Of a DNA stretch of 64,000 bases, positions 28,605 through 37,693 are shown piece by piece. The notes under the pieces were generated by a model. That model was not told the DNA's origin. It searched no databases and saw only the letters and a list, made by a program, of their open reading frames with translations. The translations under genes and the position numbers were made by a program. This DNA comes from Flavisphingopyxis soli (GTDB taxonomy: Bacteria; Pseudomonadota; Alphaproteobacteria; Sphingomonadales; Sphingomonadaceae). Each line of letters opens with the position of its first letter. Positions within the stretch are counted from its first letter, which is position 1. Where the stretch lies: positions 397,001 through 461,000 of the forward strand of contig NZ_VOPY01000001.1 of assembly GCF_007995095.1 (NCBI RefSeq), in the 5' to 3' direction.

Positions 28605-28925
28605 TCAAGCCAGCTTTACCGCGGTCCCGCTGATCGACACCATCAGCATCGATCCCGTCTTGCCGAGCACCTCGTAATCGAGGTCGCAACCGACCAGCGC
28701 GTCGCCGCCGAGCTGCTTGCACTTGTCGACCATCTCGGTGATCGCTTCCTTGCGCGCACGCTCGAGGACGCGCTCGTAACTGCCCGCGCGGCCGCCGACG
28801 AGATCGGTGATCGACGCGAAGATGTCGCGAAACAGGTTCGCCCCGACGATCACTTCGCCGGTCACGATGCCCAGGTAATCGGCGACGGTCCGACCATCGA
28901 TTGAAGGCGTGGTGGTAACGATCAT
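28605..28925 (-). CDS. YbjQ family (UPF0145) protein
   Basis: 106 aa, full length for UPF0145/DUF74. Conserved words: [38 protein letters not shown] and [13 protein letters not shown]. The family forms small pentameric rings in solved structures; its physiological role is unknown. It is 66 nt upstream of the yebC start region on the same strand. Confidence 0.92.
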   Translation of the reverse strand: MIVTTTPSIDGRTVADYLGIVTGEVIVGANLFRDIFASITDLVGGRAGSYERVLERARKEAITEMVDKCKQLGGDALVGCDLDYEVLGKTGSMLMVSISGTAVKLA

Positions 28926-28991
28926 ACGCTTTCTCCTTTGCCCGTCAGGCTAACGGCTCGCGCGGCCCTTGTCGAACCAAGCTCCCCCAGA

Positions 28992-29162
28992 CCCGTTCGC
29001 CCTGAGTAGGCCCGCAGGGCCGTATCGAAGGGGCTGCGCTATCGCCCCGCACCCGCCCTTCGATACGCGCCTTCGGCGCTACTCAGGACAAACGGAGGAG
29101 GGTTTCGCTGATTAGTCCAAGCCCCGTTTGCCCTGAGTAGGCCCAAGGGCCGTATCGAAGGG
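28992..29162. repeat. Three copies of a CCTGAGTAG...CGTATCGAAGGG repeat, middle copy inverted
   Basis: Units: 28992-29032 (CCCGTTCGCCCTGAGTAGG...GGGCCGTATCGAAGGG), 29056-29095 in the opposite direction (CCCTTCGATACGCGCC...CTACTCAGGACAAACGG) and 29123-29162 (CCCGTTTGCCCTGAGTAGG...GGGCCGTATCGAAGGG). Each has a variable hairpin core between fixed ends. They fill the gap between the ybjQ-like gene and gapR. A degenerate copy is at 1645. Confidence 0.82.
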
Positions 29163-29183
29163 TCGATGCGCAACGTCTCGGGT

Positions 29184-29441
29184 CTATTCCAGCCCGAGCG
29201 CCGACTTGTACGTGTCGAGGATCGCTTCCATTTCCGCCCGGTCGTGCGGCTGCATTTTACGCAAGCGGACGATCTGGCGCATGATCTTGGGATCGTATCC
29301 CTGTCCCTTGGCCTCGGCATAGACATCGCGGATATCGTCGGCGATGCCCTTCTTTTCCTCTTCGAGCCGCTCGACGCGCTCGATGAACAGGCGCAGCTGG
29401 TCGGCGGCGACATTGCCTGATGAACCCGGGCCTTCGGACAT
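29184..29441 (-). CDS. gapR: GapR (DUF2312) nucleoid-associated protein
   Basis: 85 aa from ATG 29441 (MSEGPGSSG), which has GGAG 9 nt upstream; an ATG 5 codons earlier has no good RBS. The helical body ([39 protein letters not shown]) matches DUF2312/GapR. In Caulobacter GapR is a tetramer that encircles overtwisted DNA ahead of polymerases and helps topoisomerases. The same role is inferred here. Confidence 0.92.
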   Translation of the reverse strand: MSEGPGSSGNVAADQLRLFIERVERLEEEKKGIADDIRDVYAEAKGQGYDPKIMRQIVRLRKMQPHDRAEMEAILDTYKSALGLE

Positions 29442-29597
29442 AATCGTAATCTCCATGATGTGGGGACGCGCGCCGGCGGCGCGCGAAAGAATCGGTCGGC
29501 GGCCGCTCTAGCGGGGCAGCGCCGACAAGCCAACGGCCTTGCCATCGCGCTGGGGCTGCGTCATGGCTGGCCGCGTTCAGACTGAGGAAAACCGCCG

Positions 29598-31079
29598 GTG
29601 ACAGAGAAATTTTCCCCCCGCAATCGCAAGGTCCGCATCCTCGCGACGCTCGGCCCCGCCAGCGACACGCCCGAAAGGATCGCCGCGCTCTACCGCGCCG
29701 GCGCCGACGCCTTTCGCGTCAACATGAGCCACGGCGAACACGCCCGCCATGCCGAGGTCATCGCCGCGATCCGCAGCCTGGAAAAACAGTTCGGCCGCCC
29801 GACGACGATCCTTGTCGATCTCCAGGGACCCAAATTGCGCGTCGGCAAGTTCGCCGATGGCCCGGTGATGCTCGAAGAGGGTGCGACCTTCGTCCTCGAC
29901 CGCGATTCCGCGCCGGGCGACGTCACGCGCGTCGAGCTGCCGCACCGCGAAATCTACGAAGCGCTCGAAGTCGGCTCGCGGCTGCTGCTCGATGACGGCA
30001 AGCTCGTCCTCAGCGTCGTCGCGCTGACCGCCGACCGCATCGAAACGCGCGTCGAGGTCGGCGGCAAGCTGTCCGACCGCAAGGGCCTCAACGTCCCCGA
30101 TGTCGTCATTCCGGTCGCCGCGCTGACCGAAAAGGACCGCAAGGATCTCGCCTTCGCGCTCGACCAGGGGGTCGACTGGATCGCGATGTCGTTCGTCCAG
30201 CGGCCCGAGGACGTCGCCGAGGGCCGCCGCCTGATCGGCGGCCGCGCCTCGCTGCTCGCCAAGATCGAAAAACCCGCCGCGATCCGCCGGCTCGAGGAAA
30301 TCATCGAGCTGTCCGACGGAGTCATGGTCGCGCGCGGCGATCTCGGCGTCGAACTGCCGCCGCAGAACGTGCCGCCGATCCAGAAACAGATCGTCGCCAC
30401 CGCGCGCCGCCTTGGTCGCCCCGTCGTCGTCGCGACGCAGATGCTCGAATCGATGATCACTTCGCCCAGCCCGACGCGCGCCGAAGTCAGCGACGTTGCC
30501 ACCGCGGTCTATGACGGTGCCGACGCGATCATGCTCTCGGCCGAGACGGCTGCCGGAGACTGGCCGGTCGAGGCGGTCGCGATGATGGACAAGATCGCGA
30601 CCGCGGTCGAAGCCGACACCGGCTATAGTGCGCGCCTCCATTTTACCGAGACCTTGCCCGATGCGACCACCGCCGACGCCCTGTCGGCCGCGGCCGGGGG
30701 GATCATCGGGACGATCTCGGCCGACGCGATCATCTGCTTCACCTCGTCGGGTTCGACCGCGCGGCGCATTTCACGCGAACGGCCATCCGTACCGCTGCTC
30801 GTTCTGACTCCAAAGCTCAAGACCGCGCGCCGCTCGGGCCTGTTGTGGGGCGCGCACGCCGTCTCGACGCGCGATATCGGCAGCTTCGAAGAGATGATCG
30901 CCAAGGGCAAGCGCATGGCGCTGCGCCACGGCGTCGCCAGCGCGGGCTCGAAACTGATCATGATGGCGGGGGTCCCGTTCGGCACGCCGGGTTCGACCAA
31001 CGTCCTCCACGTCGCGACGCTGACCGGCGACGAGCTCAAGGGCTTCGGCGAAGAGGGAAAGGCCGATGGGACTTCCTGA
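29598..31079 (+). CDS. pyk: Pyruvate kinase
   Basis: 493 aa, GTG start with GAGGAA upstream. N-terminal barrel opens with RKVRILATLGPASDTPERI and ADAFRVNMSHG. LLAKIEKPAAIRRLEEI carries the catalytic Lys, MVARGDLGVELP the Mg site, and VATQMLESMITSPSPTRAEV the family signature. The C-terminal regulatory domain ends with a hydrophobic/glycine-rich region. It converts phosphoenolpyruvate and ADP to pyruvate and ATP. Its end overlaps the next gene by 14 nt. Confidence 0.97.
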   Translation: MTEKFSPRNRKVRILATLGPASDTPERIAALYRAGADAFRVNMSHGEHARHAEVIAAIRSLEKQFGRPTTILVDLQGPKLRVGKFADGPVMLEEGATFVLDRDSAPGDVTRVELPHREIYEALEVGSRLLLDDGKLVLSVVALTADRIETRVEVGGKLSDRKGLNVPDVVIPVAALTEKDRKDLAFALDQGVDWIAMSFVQRPEDVAEGRRLIGGRASLLAKIEKPAAIRRLEEIIELSDGVMVARGDLGVELPPQNVPPIQKQIVATARRLGRPVVVATQMLESMITSPSPTRAEVSDVATAVYDGADAIMLSAETAAGDWPVEAVAMMDKIATAVEADTGYSARLHFTETLPDATTADALSAAAGGIIGTISADAIICFTSSGSTARRISRERPSVPLLVLTPKLKTARRSGLLWGAHAVSTRDIGSFEEMIAKGKRMALRHGVASAGSKLIMMAGVPFGTPGSTNVLHVATLTGDELKGFGEEGKADGTS

Positions 31080-31464
31080 ATACAGCGCCCGATTGACCGC
31101 CGGCCCCGAACACATTGACGAGCTCGGCCACGTCAACAACGCCGTCTGGGTCGAATGGATTCAGCAGGTCGCGGTCGCGCACTGGCGTGCCGCCGCGCCG
31201 CCCGACCTCGTCGATAGCTATGTCTGGGTCGTGATCCGCCACGAGATCGATTACCTGCGCAGCCTAGGACCCGGCGAGAGCGTCACCGCGCGGACATGGG
31301 TCGGCGATGCGCCCAAGGGCGCGCGCTTCGACCGCCACATGGAACTGACCGGCGACGACGGCAAAGTCCGCGTCCGCGCCAAGACGCAATGGGCGATGCT
31401 CGACAAGACCACCGGCCGCCCGCAGCGCGTCCCGCCCGAAATCGTCGCGGCATTCAGCGCTTAG
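31066..31464 (+). CDS. Acyl-CoA thioesterase, hot-dog fold
   Basis: 132 aa. Hot-dog 4-HBT type: HIDELGHVNNAVWVEWIQQV contains the conserved Asp and the HVNN helix of YbgC/FadM-like thioesterases. Its ATG lies inside the last codons of pyk (14-nt overlap, different frame), so the two are translationally linked. Substrate unknown, likely medium or long acyl-CoA by family. Its TAG stop shares four bases with the stop of the convergent hydrolase gene. Confidence 0.87.
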   Translation: MGLPEYSARLTAGPEHIDELGHVNNAVWVEWIQQVAVAHWRAAAPPDLVDSYVWVVIRHEIDYLRSLGPGESVTARTWVGDAPKGARFDRHMELTGDDGKVRVRAKTQWAMLDKTTGRPQRVPPEIVAAFSA

Positions 31465-32147
31465 GGCGAGGGCGACTCGTCGCGTAACGGAACATTCTCG
31501 ACCAGCGCCCGCTTGATCGCCTCGATCGCTTCGGGGGCGCAGATGAAGCCCATGTGCGGGCACGAGAGTTCGATTTCGCGGTCGCGTTCGTCGGGGGTAC
31601 CGCGGGCGCTTTCGGGCGAGATCAGCCCGTCCCGTGGCGACCACAGGGCAATCGTCGGCACCGGCGGCTTGGCCGCGGGATGCATTTCGATCGGCGGCGC
31701 ATCGACCGGGTGGCGGGCGATCAGTTCGTAGATGCGCCAAACGTTGTTCGCCCGGGGATTGCCCGAAAAGGGCGATCCCATCGTTACCACGCGACTGACC
31801 TTGGCAGGAAAGCGCTTGGCATATTCGCGCGCGTAGATGCCGCCGAGGCTCCAGCCGACCAGCGCGATCGGCCCGCCCGACTTGGCGATCAGATGGTCGA
31901 TCCGCGCATCGATCCGCTCGATGACGTCGGCGGTCGCGCCCATGTTGCGCCCGTGCTTCCAGCGGTGCGCGCGAAACCCGGCGGCGTTGAGCGCCATGCG
32001 CAGCAGGCGCAGGCGATTGTCGGCAACCATGAAGCCGGGGACGATCATCACGTGCATGCCGCCGCCGACCTTGTGGCGCGGACCGCGCTTGAGGTGCAGC
32101 GCGCCGCGGATCCAGTCGGCGAGGACACCGACCTCGCGCAGCAGCAA
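31461..32147 (-). CDS. Alpha/beta hydrolase, lipase-like
   Basis: About 228 aa if the TTG at 32147 is used. Nucleophile elbow GWSLGG, preceded by IALV, and an HGRNMG oxyanion-side motif. The catalytic acid is probably in WSPRDGLIS, and the His in CPHMGF. Relatives begin with a LLLxExxVLxxW segment, which is present here upstream of the first ATG (32057), so initiation at a TTG or CTG near 32147 is likely; ATG 32057 would give 198 aa. No other gene function is implied by context; it follows ribA closely. Confidence 0.82.
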   Translation of the reverse strand: MLLREVGVLADWIRGALHLKRGPRHKVGGGMHVMIVPGFMVADNRLRLLRMALNAAGFRAHRWKHGRNMGATADVIERIDARIDHLIAKSGGPIALVGWSLGGIYAREYAKRFPAKVSRVVTMGSPFSGNPRANNVWRIYELIARHPVDAPPIEMHPAAKPPVPTIALWSPRDGLISPESARGTPDERDREIELSCPHMGFICAPEAIEAIKRALVENVPLRDESPSP

Positions 32148-32191
32148 CGGCAGCGCCGGACCGCGCTCAATCGTTGCGCGGTCGCGCGCGG

Positions 32192-33259
32192 TCAGAGCTG
32201 GTGCCCCGTGCGGTCGCGCTTGGTTGCGAGATAGCGTTCGTTGTGCGCATTGCCCGCCAGCGCCAGCGGCAGCCGTTCGACCACCGCGATCCCCGCGGCT
32301 TCGAGCCGCGCGACCTTGTCGGGATTGTTGGTCAGCAGCCGCACCGACGGTATTTCGAGCAGGTCGAGCATCCGCGCGGCAATCGCGAAATCGCGCGCCT
32401 CGACGGGAAAGCCGAGGCGGATATTGGCGTCGACCGTGTCGAACCCCTGGTCCTGCAACTCGTATGCGCGCAGCTTGTTTATGAGGCCGATCCCGCGTCC
32501 TTCCTGGCGCAAATAGAGCAACACCCCCCAGCCGGCATCGGCGATCCGGTCGAGCGCGCCGTGAAGCTGCGGTCCGCAATCGCATTTGAGGCTGCCCAAT
32601 ACATCGCCGGTCAGGCACTCGCTGTGCAACCGGACGAGCGGCGGCGAGGTGTCAGGCGTGCCGACGATCAGCGCGACATGCTCGTGCGGATCGTCGATGC
32701 TGCGAAACGCAACGATCTCGCTGTCGACACTGGCGGACACCGGCAGGCGCGCGCGCGCTGCGATGACCAGCGCCGCCGGATCGGCAAACGCCGCGACCGC
32801 ATCGTGATCGGTGTGGACCAGCTCGTCGTCGTCGCGGCTCGCCCGCACGAACAGCGCCGGCAGCAATCCGGCATGGCGCGCCAGCGCGACGGCGGCCGTG
32901 GCGGCGTCGGGTACCCTGACGACCAGCGTGTCGAACGGGCCCTTGAACGGGGTGGCAAGGTCGCGCGCCGGGTCGGCCACCGCGATTGCCTTCGATAAGT
33001 CGGGCGCCTCGCCGAGCGCAATCACCACCGGGCCCGGTTGGGCTGCGGCGAGCTGGCTGACCAGCTTGAGCGTGATCGCGCGTTCGAACGAGATCATCAG
33101 GTCGCAGCCGCCGCCGCGCGCGAACTGCGTCAGGCTCGCGTCGCTCGCGGTCTCGACCGCAAGCACGTCGATCGCGCTCGTCGCGCCCGCGATGCGCACC
33201 GGCCAGCCGCGCCGCAGCGCGTCGATCGCCTGCGCCGCGCTCCTGCCCGGCGAGGTCAT
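32192..33259 (-). CDS. ribA: GTP cyclohydrolase II with N-terminal extension
   Basis: 355 aa from ATG 33259 (MTSPGRSAAQ). The C-terminal about 200 residues are GTP cyclohydrolase II: the zinc cysteines in SECLTGDVLGSLKCDCGPQ, then YLRQEGRGIGLINKLRAYEL and SVRLLTNNPDKVARL. This is the first committed step from GTP to riboflavin. The first about 150 residues (AIDALRRGWPVRIAGATSAI onwards) look like a worn DHBP-synthase-type domain without its acidic active-site motif, so it is probably not a working RibBA bifunctional enzyme. That would need a structure search. Confidence 0.92.
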   Translation of the reverse strand: MTSPGRSAAQAIDALRRGWPVRIAGATSAIDVLAVETASDASLTQFARGGGCDLMISFERAITLKLVSQLAAAQPGPVVIALGEAPDLSKAIAVADPARDLATPFKGPFDTLVVRVPDAATAAVALARHAGLLPALFVRASRDDDELVHTDHDAVAAFADPAALVIAARARLPVSASVDSEIVAFRSIDDPHEHVALIVGTPDTSPPLVRLHSECLTGDVLGSLKCDCGPQLHGALDRIADAGWGVLLYLRQEGRGIGLINKLRAYELQDQGFDTVDANIRLGFPVEARDFAIAARMLDLLEIPSVRLLTNNPDKVARLEAAGIAVVERLPLALAGNAHNERYLATKRDRTGHQL

Positions 33260-33287
33260 CCCCGCGGGTCCATCAGCCAGCCCGCCA

Positions 33288-34091
33288 TCAGAACGCGAAC
33301 TCGGTGACGATCGGGACATGGTCCGATGGCTTGCCCCAGCCGCGGCACGGCTCGTGGACGACATGGCTGACCGCCTTGCCGGCAAGGTCGGGGGTCACCC
33401 ACATATGGTCGAGCCGGCGGCCGCGGTCGGAATCGGACCAGTCGCGCGCGCGATAGCTCCACCAGGTGAACAGGCGGTCGGGGGCGGGGACGAACTCGCG
33501 CCCGACATCGACCCAGTCGGCCGCCGCCTTCAGCCGGTCGAGCGTTTCGATCTCGACCTCGGTATGGCTCACCGTCGTGCGCAGCTGCTTGTGGCTCCAG
33601 ACGTCGCTATCGAGCGGCGCGACGTTGAAATCGCCGGTCAGGATCGTCGGGCATTTCAGATCACTCGACCAGTCGATCATGCGCTCGAGGAAGTCGAGCT
33701 TCTGCCCGAACTTGGGATTGGCGACGCGGTCGGCAACCTCGCCGCCGGCGGGGACGTAGACGTTCTCGATCCGCACGCCGTTGTCGAGCGCGACGCCGAT
33801 ATGGCGCGCCTCCTTGTTGGCTTGCCAGTCGAGCCGGTTGTCCTCGCGAATCGGGATGCGGCTGATGATCGCGACGCCGTGGTGCATCGGCTGGCCGTGG
33901 AGCAGCTGGTGGTTATAGCCGAGCTGGCGAAACGGGCCCGCCGGGAACAGGTCGTCGGTGACCTTGGTCTCCTGCAGGCACAGCACGTCGGGCTGGTGTT
34001 CGCGGAGGAATCGTTCGACGATCTCGATCCGGAAACGCACCGAATTGATGTTCCACGAGGCGACCTTGATCGTTTTGGGAGTATCGGAAAT
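33288..34091 (-). CDS. xth: Exodeoxyribonuclease III
   Basis: 267 aa if translation starts at the ATT at 34091; no ATG, GTG or TTG lies close to the conserved start KVASWNINSVRFR. TTG codons at 34199 and 34154 are in frame, but 34199 lies directly beyond the lolA terminator and encodes an Arg/His-rich leader unlike the family. Catalytic motifs are present: LCLQETK (Glu), GVAIISR, TGDFNVAPLD and the final SDHVPIV (Asp-His). It is a Mg-dependent AP endonuclease/3'-5' exonuclease in base excision repair. ExoIII in E. coli has 268 residues, which agrees with the short form. Confidence 0.92.
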   Translation of the reverse strand: MSDTPKTIKVASWNINSVRFRIEIVERFLREHQPDVLCLQETKVTDDLFPAGPFRQLGYNHQLLHGQPMHHGVAIISRIPIREDNRLDWQANKEARHIGVALDNGVRIENVYVPAGGEVADRVANPKFGQKLDFLERMIDWSSDLKCPTILTGDFNVAPLDSDVWSHKQLRTTVSHTEVEIETLDRLKAAADWVDVGREFVPAPDRLFTWWSYRARDWSDSDRGRRLDHMWVTPDLAGKAVSHVVHEPCRGWGKPSDHVPIVTEFAF

Positions 34092-34201
34092 GGAACTGAC
34101 TTTCTCTGCCGGATGATATGCCCCGGCCCTAACCAGACGCTCGGCGCAACGCAAATGCGCATGCGGATGACGGCGCGTTCGGATCAGGCGGCGCGACAAC
34201 G

Positions 34202-34234
34202 AAAAACCCCCGCTCCGGGGGCATGGAGCGGGGG
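34202..34234 (-). terminator. Intrinsic terminator downstream of lolA
   Basis: On the minus strand a 10-bp stem (CCCCCGCTCC / GGAGCGGGGG) with an 8-nt loop is followed by TTTTTC. It lies 170 nt after the lolA stop. The intergenic stretch 34235-34403 shows nothing else recognisable. Since xth starts after it, xth needs its own promoter in roughly 34095-34200; CATATCAT near 34118 is a weak -10 candidate. Confidence 0.88.
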
Positions 34235-34403
34235 TCCGTATCAGCGTTCGTCACGCTTTATTCGAAACCGCGGGTTCGACGCGGAGTAACAGGGGGGAAA
34301 ATCCGGCGACCGACCCGTTCTGCGGCTTCGGACTCGCTTTTACGACCACGTGCCTGTCGCGAAGATGAACAGACAGCCCGATTAGCGGTCAGACCGTGGT
34401 TTC

Positions 34404-35045
34404 TTAGCGGCCACGCGATTTTGCGCGCGGGTCGGTCCAGCGGAAGCTCGAATCGGCGACCGCGACGTTGAAGCGCTGGTTGCTCAGCCGGATGCTCGTG
34501 CGGTTGTTCTGCGCGTCGAGCGCGACCCAGCCGCGCAGCATCAGCCCGCCGGGCGCCGAGGCCTGCTTGACGAAGACCATGTTGATCACGCCATATTCGG
34601 GTTTCTTGGGATCCTTGACCTCGACGCTGACGACGTTGGGATCACCCGTCTCGACGATCTTGCCATAGCGCGACATGTCGTGATTGGGGTCGAGCAGGAC
34701 CGACAACGGCGAATTCTTGATCGGCCAGCGCTGGACCTGCTTGACGTCGTAATCGATCATCGTCAGCGACTTGCCGTCGGCGACGATCAGCATCGGCACG
34801 TCCTTGCCGTAGGCAAAGCGGATCTTGCCGGGCTTCTTGAGCAGCAGGTTGCCGCTTACCGTCTGGCCCTTGCGGTCGGTCTGGGTGAAGTCGGCGGTCA
34901 TCGAGCTGACCGCCTTGAGATGCGCCTGGACCATGGCCAGCTGCGCGGCCGACGTATTGCCTTGCGCCACGGCGGGCGCGGCGGGGAGGAAGCCTGCGCC
35001 GACCAGCGGCGCGGTGAGGAGGGCGAGAGCCAGGGTCTTGTTCAT
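34404..35045 (-). CDS. lolA: LolA-like outer-membrane lipoprotein carrier protein
   Basis: 213 aa. Signal peptide ending AAPAVAQ, then the LolA fold: VQAHLKAVSSMTADFTQTDR, GNLLLKKPGKIRFAYGKDV and the hydrophobic half-barrel strands. LolA shuttles lipoproteins through the periplasm from LolCDE to LolB. It stands downstream of ftsK on the same strand, 110 nt apart. An alternative label is the wider 'LolA-related' group; full-length match to the fold favours LolA. Confidence 0.9.
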   Translation of the reverse strand: MNKTLALALLTAPLVGAGFLPAAPAVAQGNTSAAQLAMVQAHLKAVSSMTADFTQTDRKGQTVSGNLLLKKPGKIRFAYGKDVPMLIVADGKSLTMIDYDVKQVQRWPIKNSPLSVLLDPNHDMSRYGKIVETGDPNVVSVEVKDPKKPEYGVINMVFVKQASAPGGLMLRGWVALDAQNNRTSIRLSNQRFNVAVADSSFRWTDPRAKSRGR

Positions 35046-35155
35046 ATTTGGTCTTCCTGTGCGTAAAATCTATGCGCCGTTATGGCGGTCCGGGTTTGAA
35101 TGCCCCGTGAACCCGCAAGTTCCCTGCCGTTCAGTATAGCACGACGAAGCGGGGC

Positions 35156-37468
35156 CTAAAGCGGCTGGCCGTTCTGGTCGACCAGCACCTCGCGCCGACC
35201 GACATGGTTGGGCGCGCTGACCAACCCTTCTTCCTCCATCCGTTCGATCAGGCGTGCCGCGCTGTTATAGCCGACGCGCAATTGGCGCTGCAGCCAGCTG
35301 GTCGATGCCTTCTGGCTGTCGAACACGGTCTGGCACGCCTTGCGGTACAGGCGTCCCTCGGGCGTGTCGTCGCCGGCGGGCGCCCCGTCGAGCGCGAAGC
35401 CGCCATCCTCGGGCTCCTCGGTGACCTCCATGACATATTCGGGCCGCCCCTGGCCGCGCCAGTGGTCGGCGACCGCGCGGACCTCGTCGTCGCTGACGAA
35501 GGGGCCGTGGACGCGCACGACGCTCTTGCCGCCGGGCATGTAGAGCATGTCGCCCTTGCCGAGCAGCTGTTCGGCGCCGCCTTCGCCCAGGATCGTGCGC
35601 GAATCGATTTTCGAGGTAACGTGAAAGCTGATCCGCGTCGGCAGGTTGGCCTTGATCACGCCGGTGATGACGTCGACCGACGGGCGCTGCGTCGCCATGA
35701 TCAGGTGGATGCCCGCCGCGCGCGCCTTTTGCGCCAGCCGCTGGATCAGGAACTCGACCTCTTTCCCTGCAGTCATCATCAAATCGGCGAGCTCGTCGAC
35801 GATGACGACGATCTGGGGCAGCGGGCGGAAATCGAGCTGCTCTTCCTCGTACACCGGCTGGCCGGTATCGGCATCATAGCCCGTCTGGACGCGCCGCCCG
35901 AGCGGCTTGCCCTTGGCCAGTGCGCCGCGCACCTTTTCGTTGAAACTGGCGAGGTTGCGGACCGAAATCCCCGACATCATGCGATAGCGGTCTTCCATCT
36001 GCTCGACCGCCCATTTGAGCGCGCGGACCGCCTTTTGCGGCTCGGTGACGACGGGGGCGAGGAGGTGCGGGATGTTCTCGTAGGCCGACAGCTCGAGCAT
36101 CTTGGGATCGATCAGGATCATCCGGCAATCGTCGGGGGTCAGGCGATAGAGTAGCGAGACGAGCATCGCGTTCAATCCGACCGACTTGCCCGACCCGGTC
36201 GTACCCGCGACGAGCAGGTGCGGCATCGGCGCGAGATCGGCGATCACCGCGTCGCCCGCGATATTCTTGCCGAGCACGATCGGTAGCGACCCGTCGTGAC
36301 CCGAATAGGCGTCCGAGGCGATCATCTCGTGCAGCACGACAGGGTCGCGGTGGGCGTTGGGCAGCTCGATGCCGATCACCGTCCGCCCCGGAATCGGCGC
36401 GATACGGGCCGACAGTGCCGACATGTTGCGCGCAATGTCCTCGGCGAGGTTGGCGACGCGGCTCGCCTTGGTCCCCGGCGCGGGTTCGAGCTCGTACATC
36501 GTCACGACCGGGCCGGGCCGGACCGAGACGATCTCGCCCTTGACCGAGAAATCCTCGAGCACCGCCTCGAGCAGCCGCGCATTGCGTTCGAGCGCGGCCT
36601 TGTCGATCACCTGGTGCGAACTGTCCGCCGCCGGGGTCAGCAGGTCGACCGACGGCAGCGTGTAATTGGAAAACATTTCCGATTGCAGCGCCCTGGGCTG
36701 TTTCGACCGCGCGGGCGATGCGGCGGGATCGGAAATCGCCGGCGGCTTCCGGCCGTCGGGTCGCGCCGCCTTGCGCGGCAGGATCGTGCGCTGTGCCTCG
36801 TTGTCGGCATCGTCCCTGGCCGGGACGACGATCCGCTCGCTGCCAGTGGTTTCGTCGCGTCCGCTGCGCAGCGACAGTCCGGCGAAGGGCAATCGCTCGA
36901 GCCGCAGGCTGCGGTACCAGATAACGATTCCCCCGGTCAGCAGGACGATGATCGCGCCAGCGACGACCCACTTGCCGACGTCGCCTGAAAGTGCGGCGAG
37001 CCGCTCGATGCCGCTCGCCAGCGCATAGCCCGCGACGCCGCCGCGCCCGGCGGGCAGGTCCCAGCCCGACCCCGCGCCCTGGCTCAGCGCCAGCGCGGTC
37101 CCGGCCAGCACGATCCCGACCAGTGCGACGATTGTCTGGCGTTTCCAGTGCGGTTGCGCCGCGCCGCGCCACAGCCGCCACGCGAACACGCCGAGCAAGG
37201 GCACGAGCAATCCTGCCCCGGCACCGAGCAACAGATAGGCAGCGTCCGACGCATAGGCACCCCAGCTGCCCGCCCAGTTGCTGGCATGGTCGCCCGCCGC
37301 GGTCGACAGCGACCGGTCGCTGCCGCGATGAGTCGCCAGCGCGATGGCGAGGAAGATGGTGATGCTGGCGAGCACCAGCCCGCCGAGCAACGTCCCCGAC
37401 CGCGCGACGCTCTCGCGAAAGATCGCTCGCCATTCGCTGTCTTTACGGGCGCCAACGCGGCTCGCCAT
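35156..37468 (-). CDS. ftsK: DNA translocase FtsK
   Basis: 770 aa from ATG 37468 (MASRVGARKD), supported by AGGA 7 nt upstream; the frame extends back to 37555 but no signals support that. Four N-terminal membrane segments within about 1-200, a proline-rich linker, then the motor: VAGTTGSGKSVGLNAMLVSL (Walker A), MILIDPKMLELSAYENIPHL and a RecA-like core. The C-terminal gamma winged helix (WLQRQLRVGYNSAARLIERM) reads KOPS-type DNA signals. FtsK sorts chromosome ends at the division septum. Compact linker compared with E. coli (1329 aa), as usual in alphaproteobacteria. Confidence 0.96.
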   Translation of the reverse strand: MASRVGARKDSEWRAIFRESVARSGTLLGGLVLASITIFLAIALATHRGSDRSLSTAAGDHASNWAGSWGAYASDAAYLLLGAGAGLLVPLLGVFAWRLWRGAAQPHWKRQTIVALVGIVLAGTALALSQGAGSGWDLPAGRGGVAGYALASGIERLAALSGDVGKWVVAGAIIVLLTGGIVIWYRSLRLERLPFAGLSLRSGRDETTGSERIVVPARDDADNEAQRTILPRKAARPDGRKPPAISDPAASPARSKQPRALQSEMFSNYTLPSVDLLTPAADSSHQVIDKAALERNARLLEAVLEDFSVKGEIVSVRPGPVVTMYELEPAPGTKASRVANLAEDIARNMSALSARIAPIPGRTVIGIELPNAHRDPVVLHEMIASDAYSGHDGSLPIVLGKNIAGDAVIADLAPMPHLLVAGTTGSGKSVGLNAMLVSLLYRLTPDDCRMILIDPKMLELSAYENIPHLLAPVVTEPQKAVRALKWAVEQMEDRYRMMSGISVRNLASFNEKVRGALAKGKPLGRRVQTGYDADTGQPVYEEEQLDFRPLPQIVVIVDELADLMMTAGKEVEFLIQRLAQKARAAGIHLIMATQRPSVDVITGVIKANLPTRISFHVTSKIDSRTILGEGGAEQLLGKGDMLYMPGGKSVVRVHGPFVSDDEVRAVADHWRGQGRPEYVMEVTEEPEDGGFALDGAPAGDDTPEGRLYRKACQTVFDSQKASTSWLQRQLRVGYNSAARLIERMEEEGLVSAPNHVGRREVLVDQNGQPL

Positions 37469-37693
37469 GATGCTGTCCTGTTTCCCCGGCGCAGGCGTCT
37501 TGCCCGCGATTACACTCTCGCGATTCACCATGAATCCGCACGCGCGCGGGGTCAAGCGATGCGCGCGGGCGGCGCAGGGTCGAGGCTGCTTGTGACGTCA
37601 GCGATCATGGGTCGGATGGGACCAGGCTCAATCGCGCGCTCCATGTCACGCCGCCACTGGCATAGGCTGCCGCCACCCGCTAAACCCCTTGCC

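Noticed and set aside
28992-29162. CRISPR array
   Set aside because: Three units alternate in direction, with 23-27 nt between them and hairpin cores; no constant repeat/spacer pattern and no cas genes.
31461-32618. 385-codon frame for the alpha/beta hydrolase starting inside ribA
   Set aside because: The upstream third is the shadow of ribA; the hydrolase fold begins near 32147.
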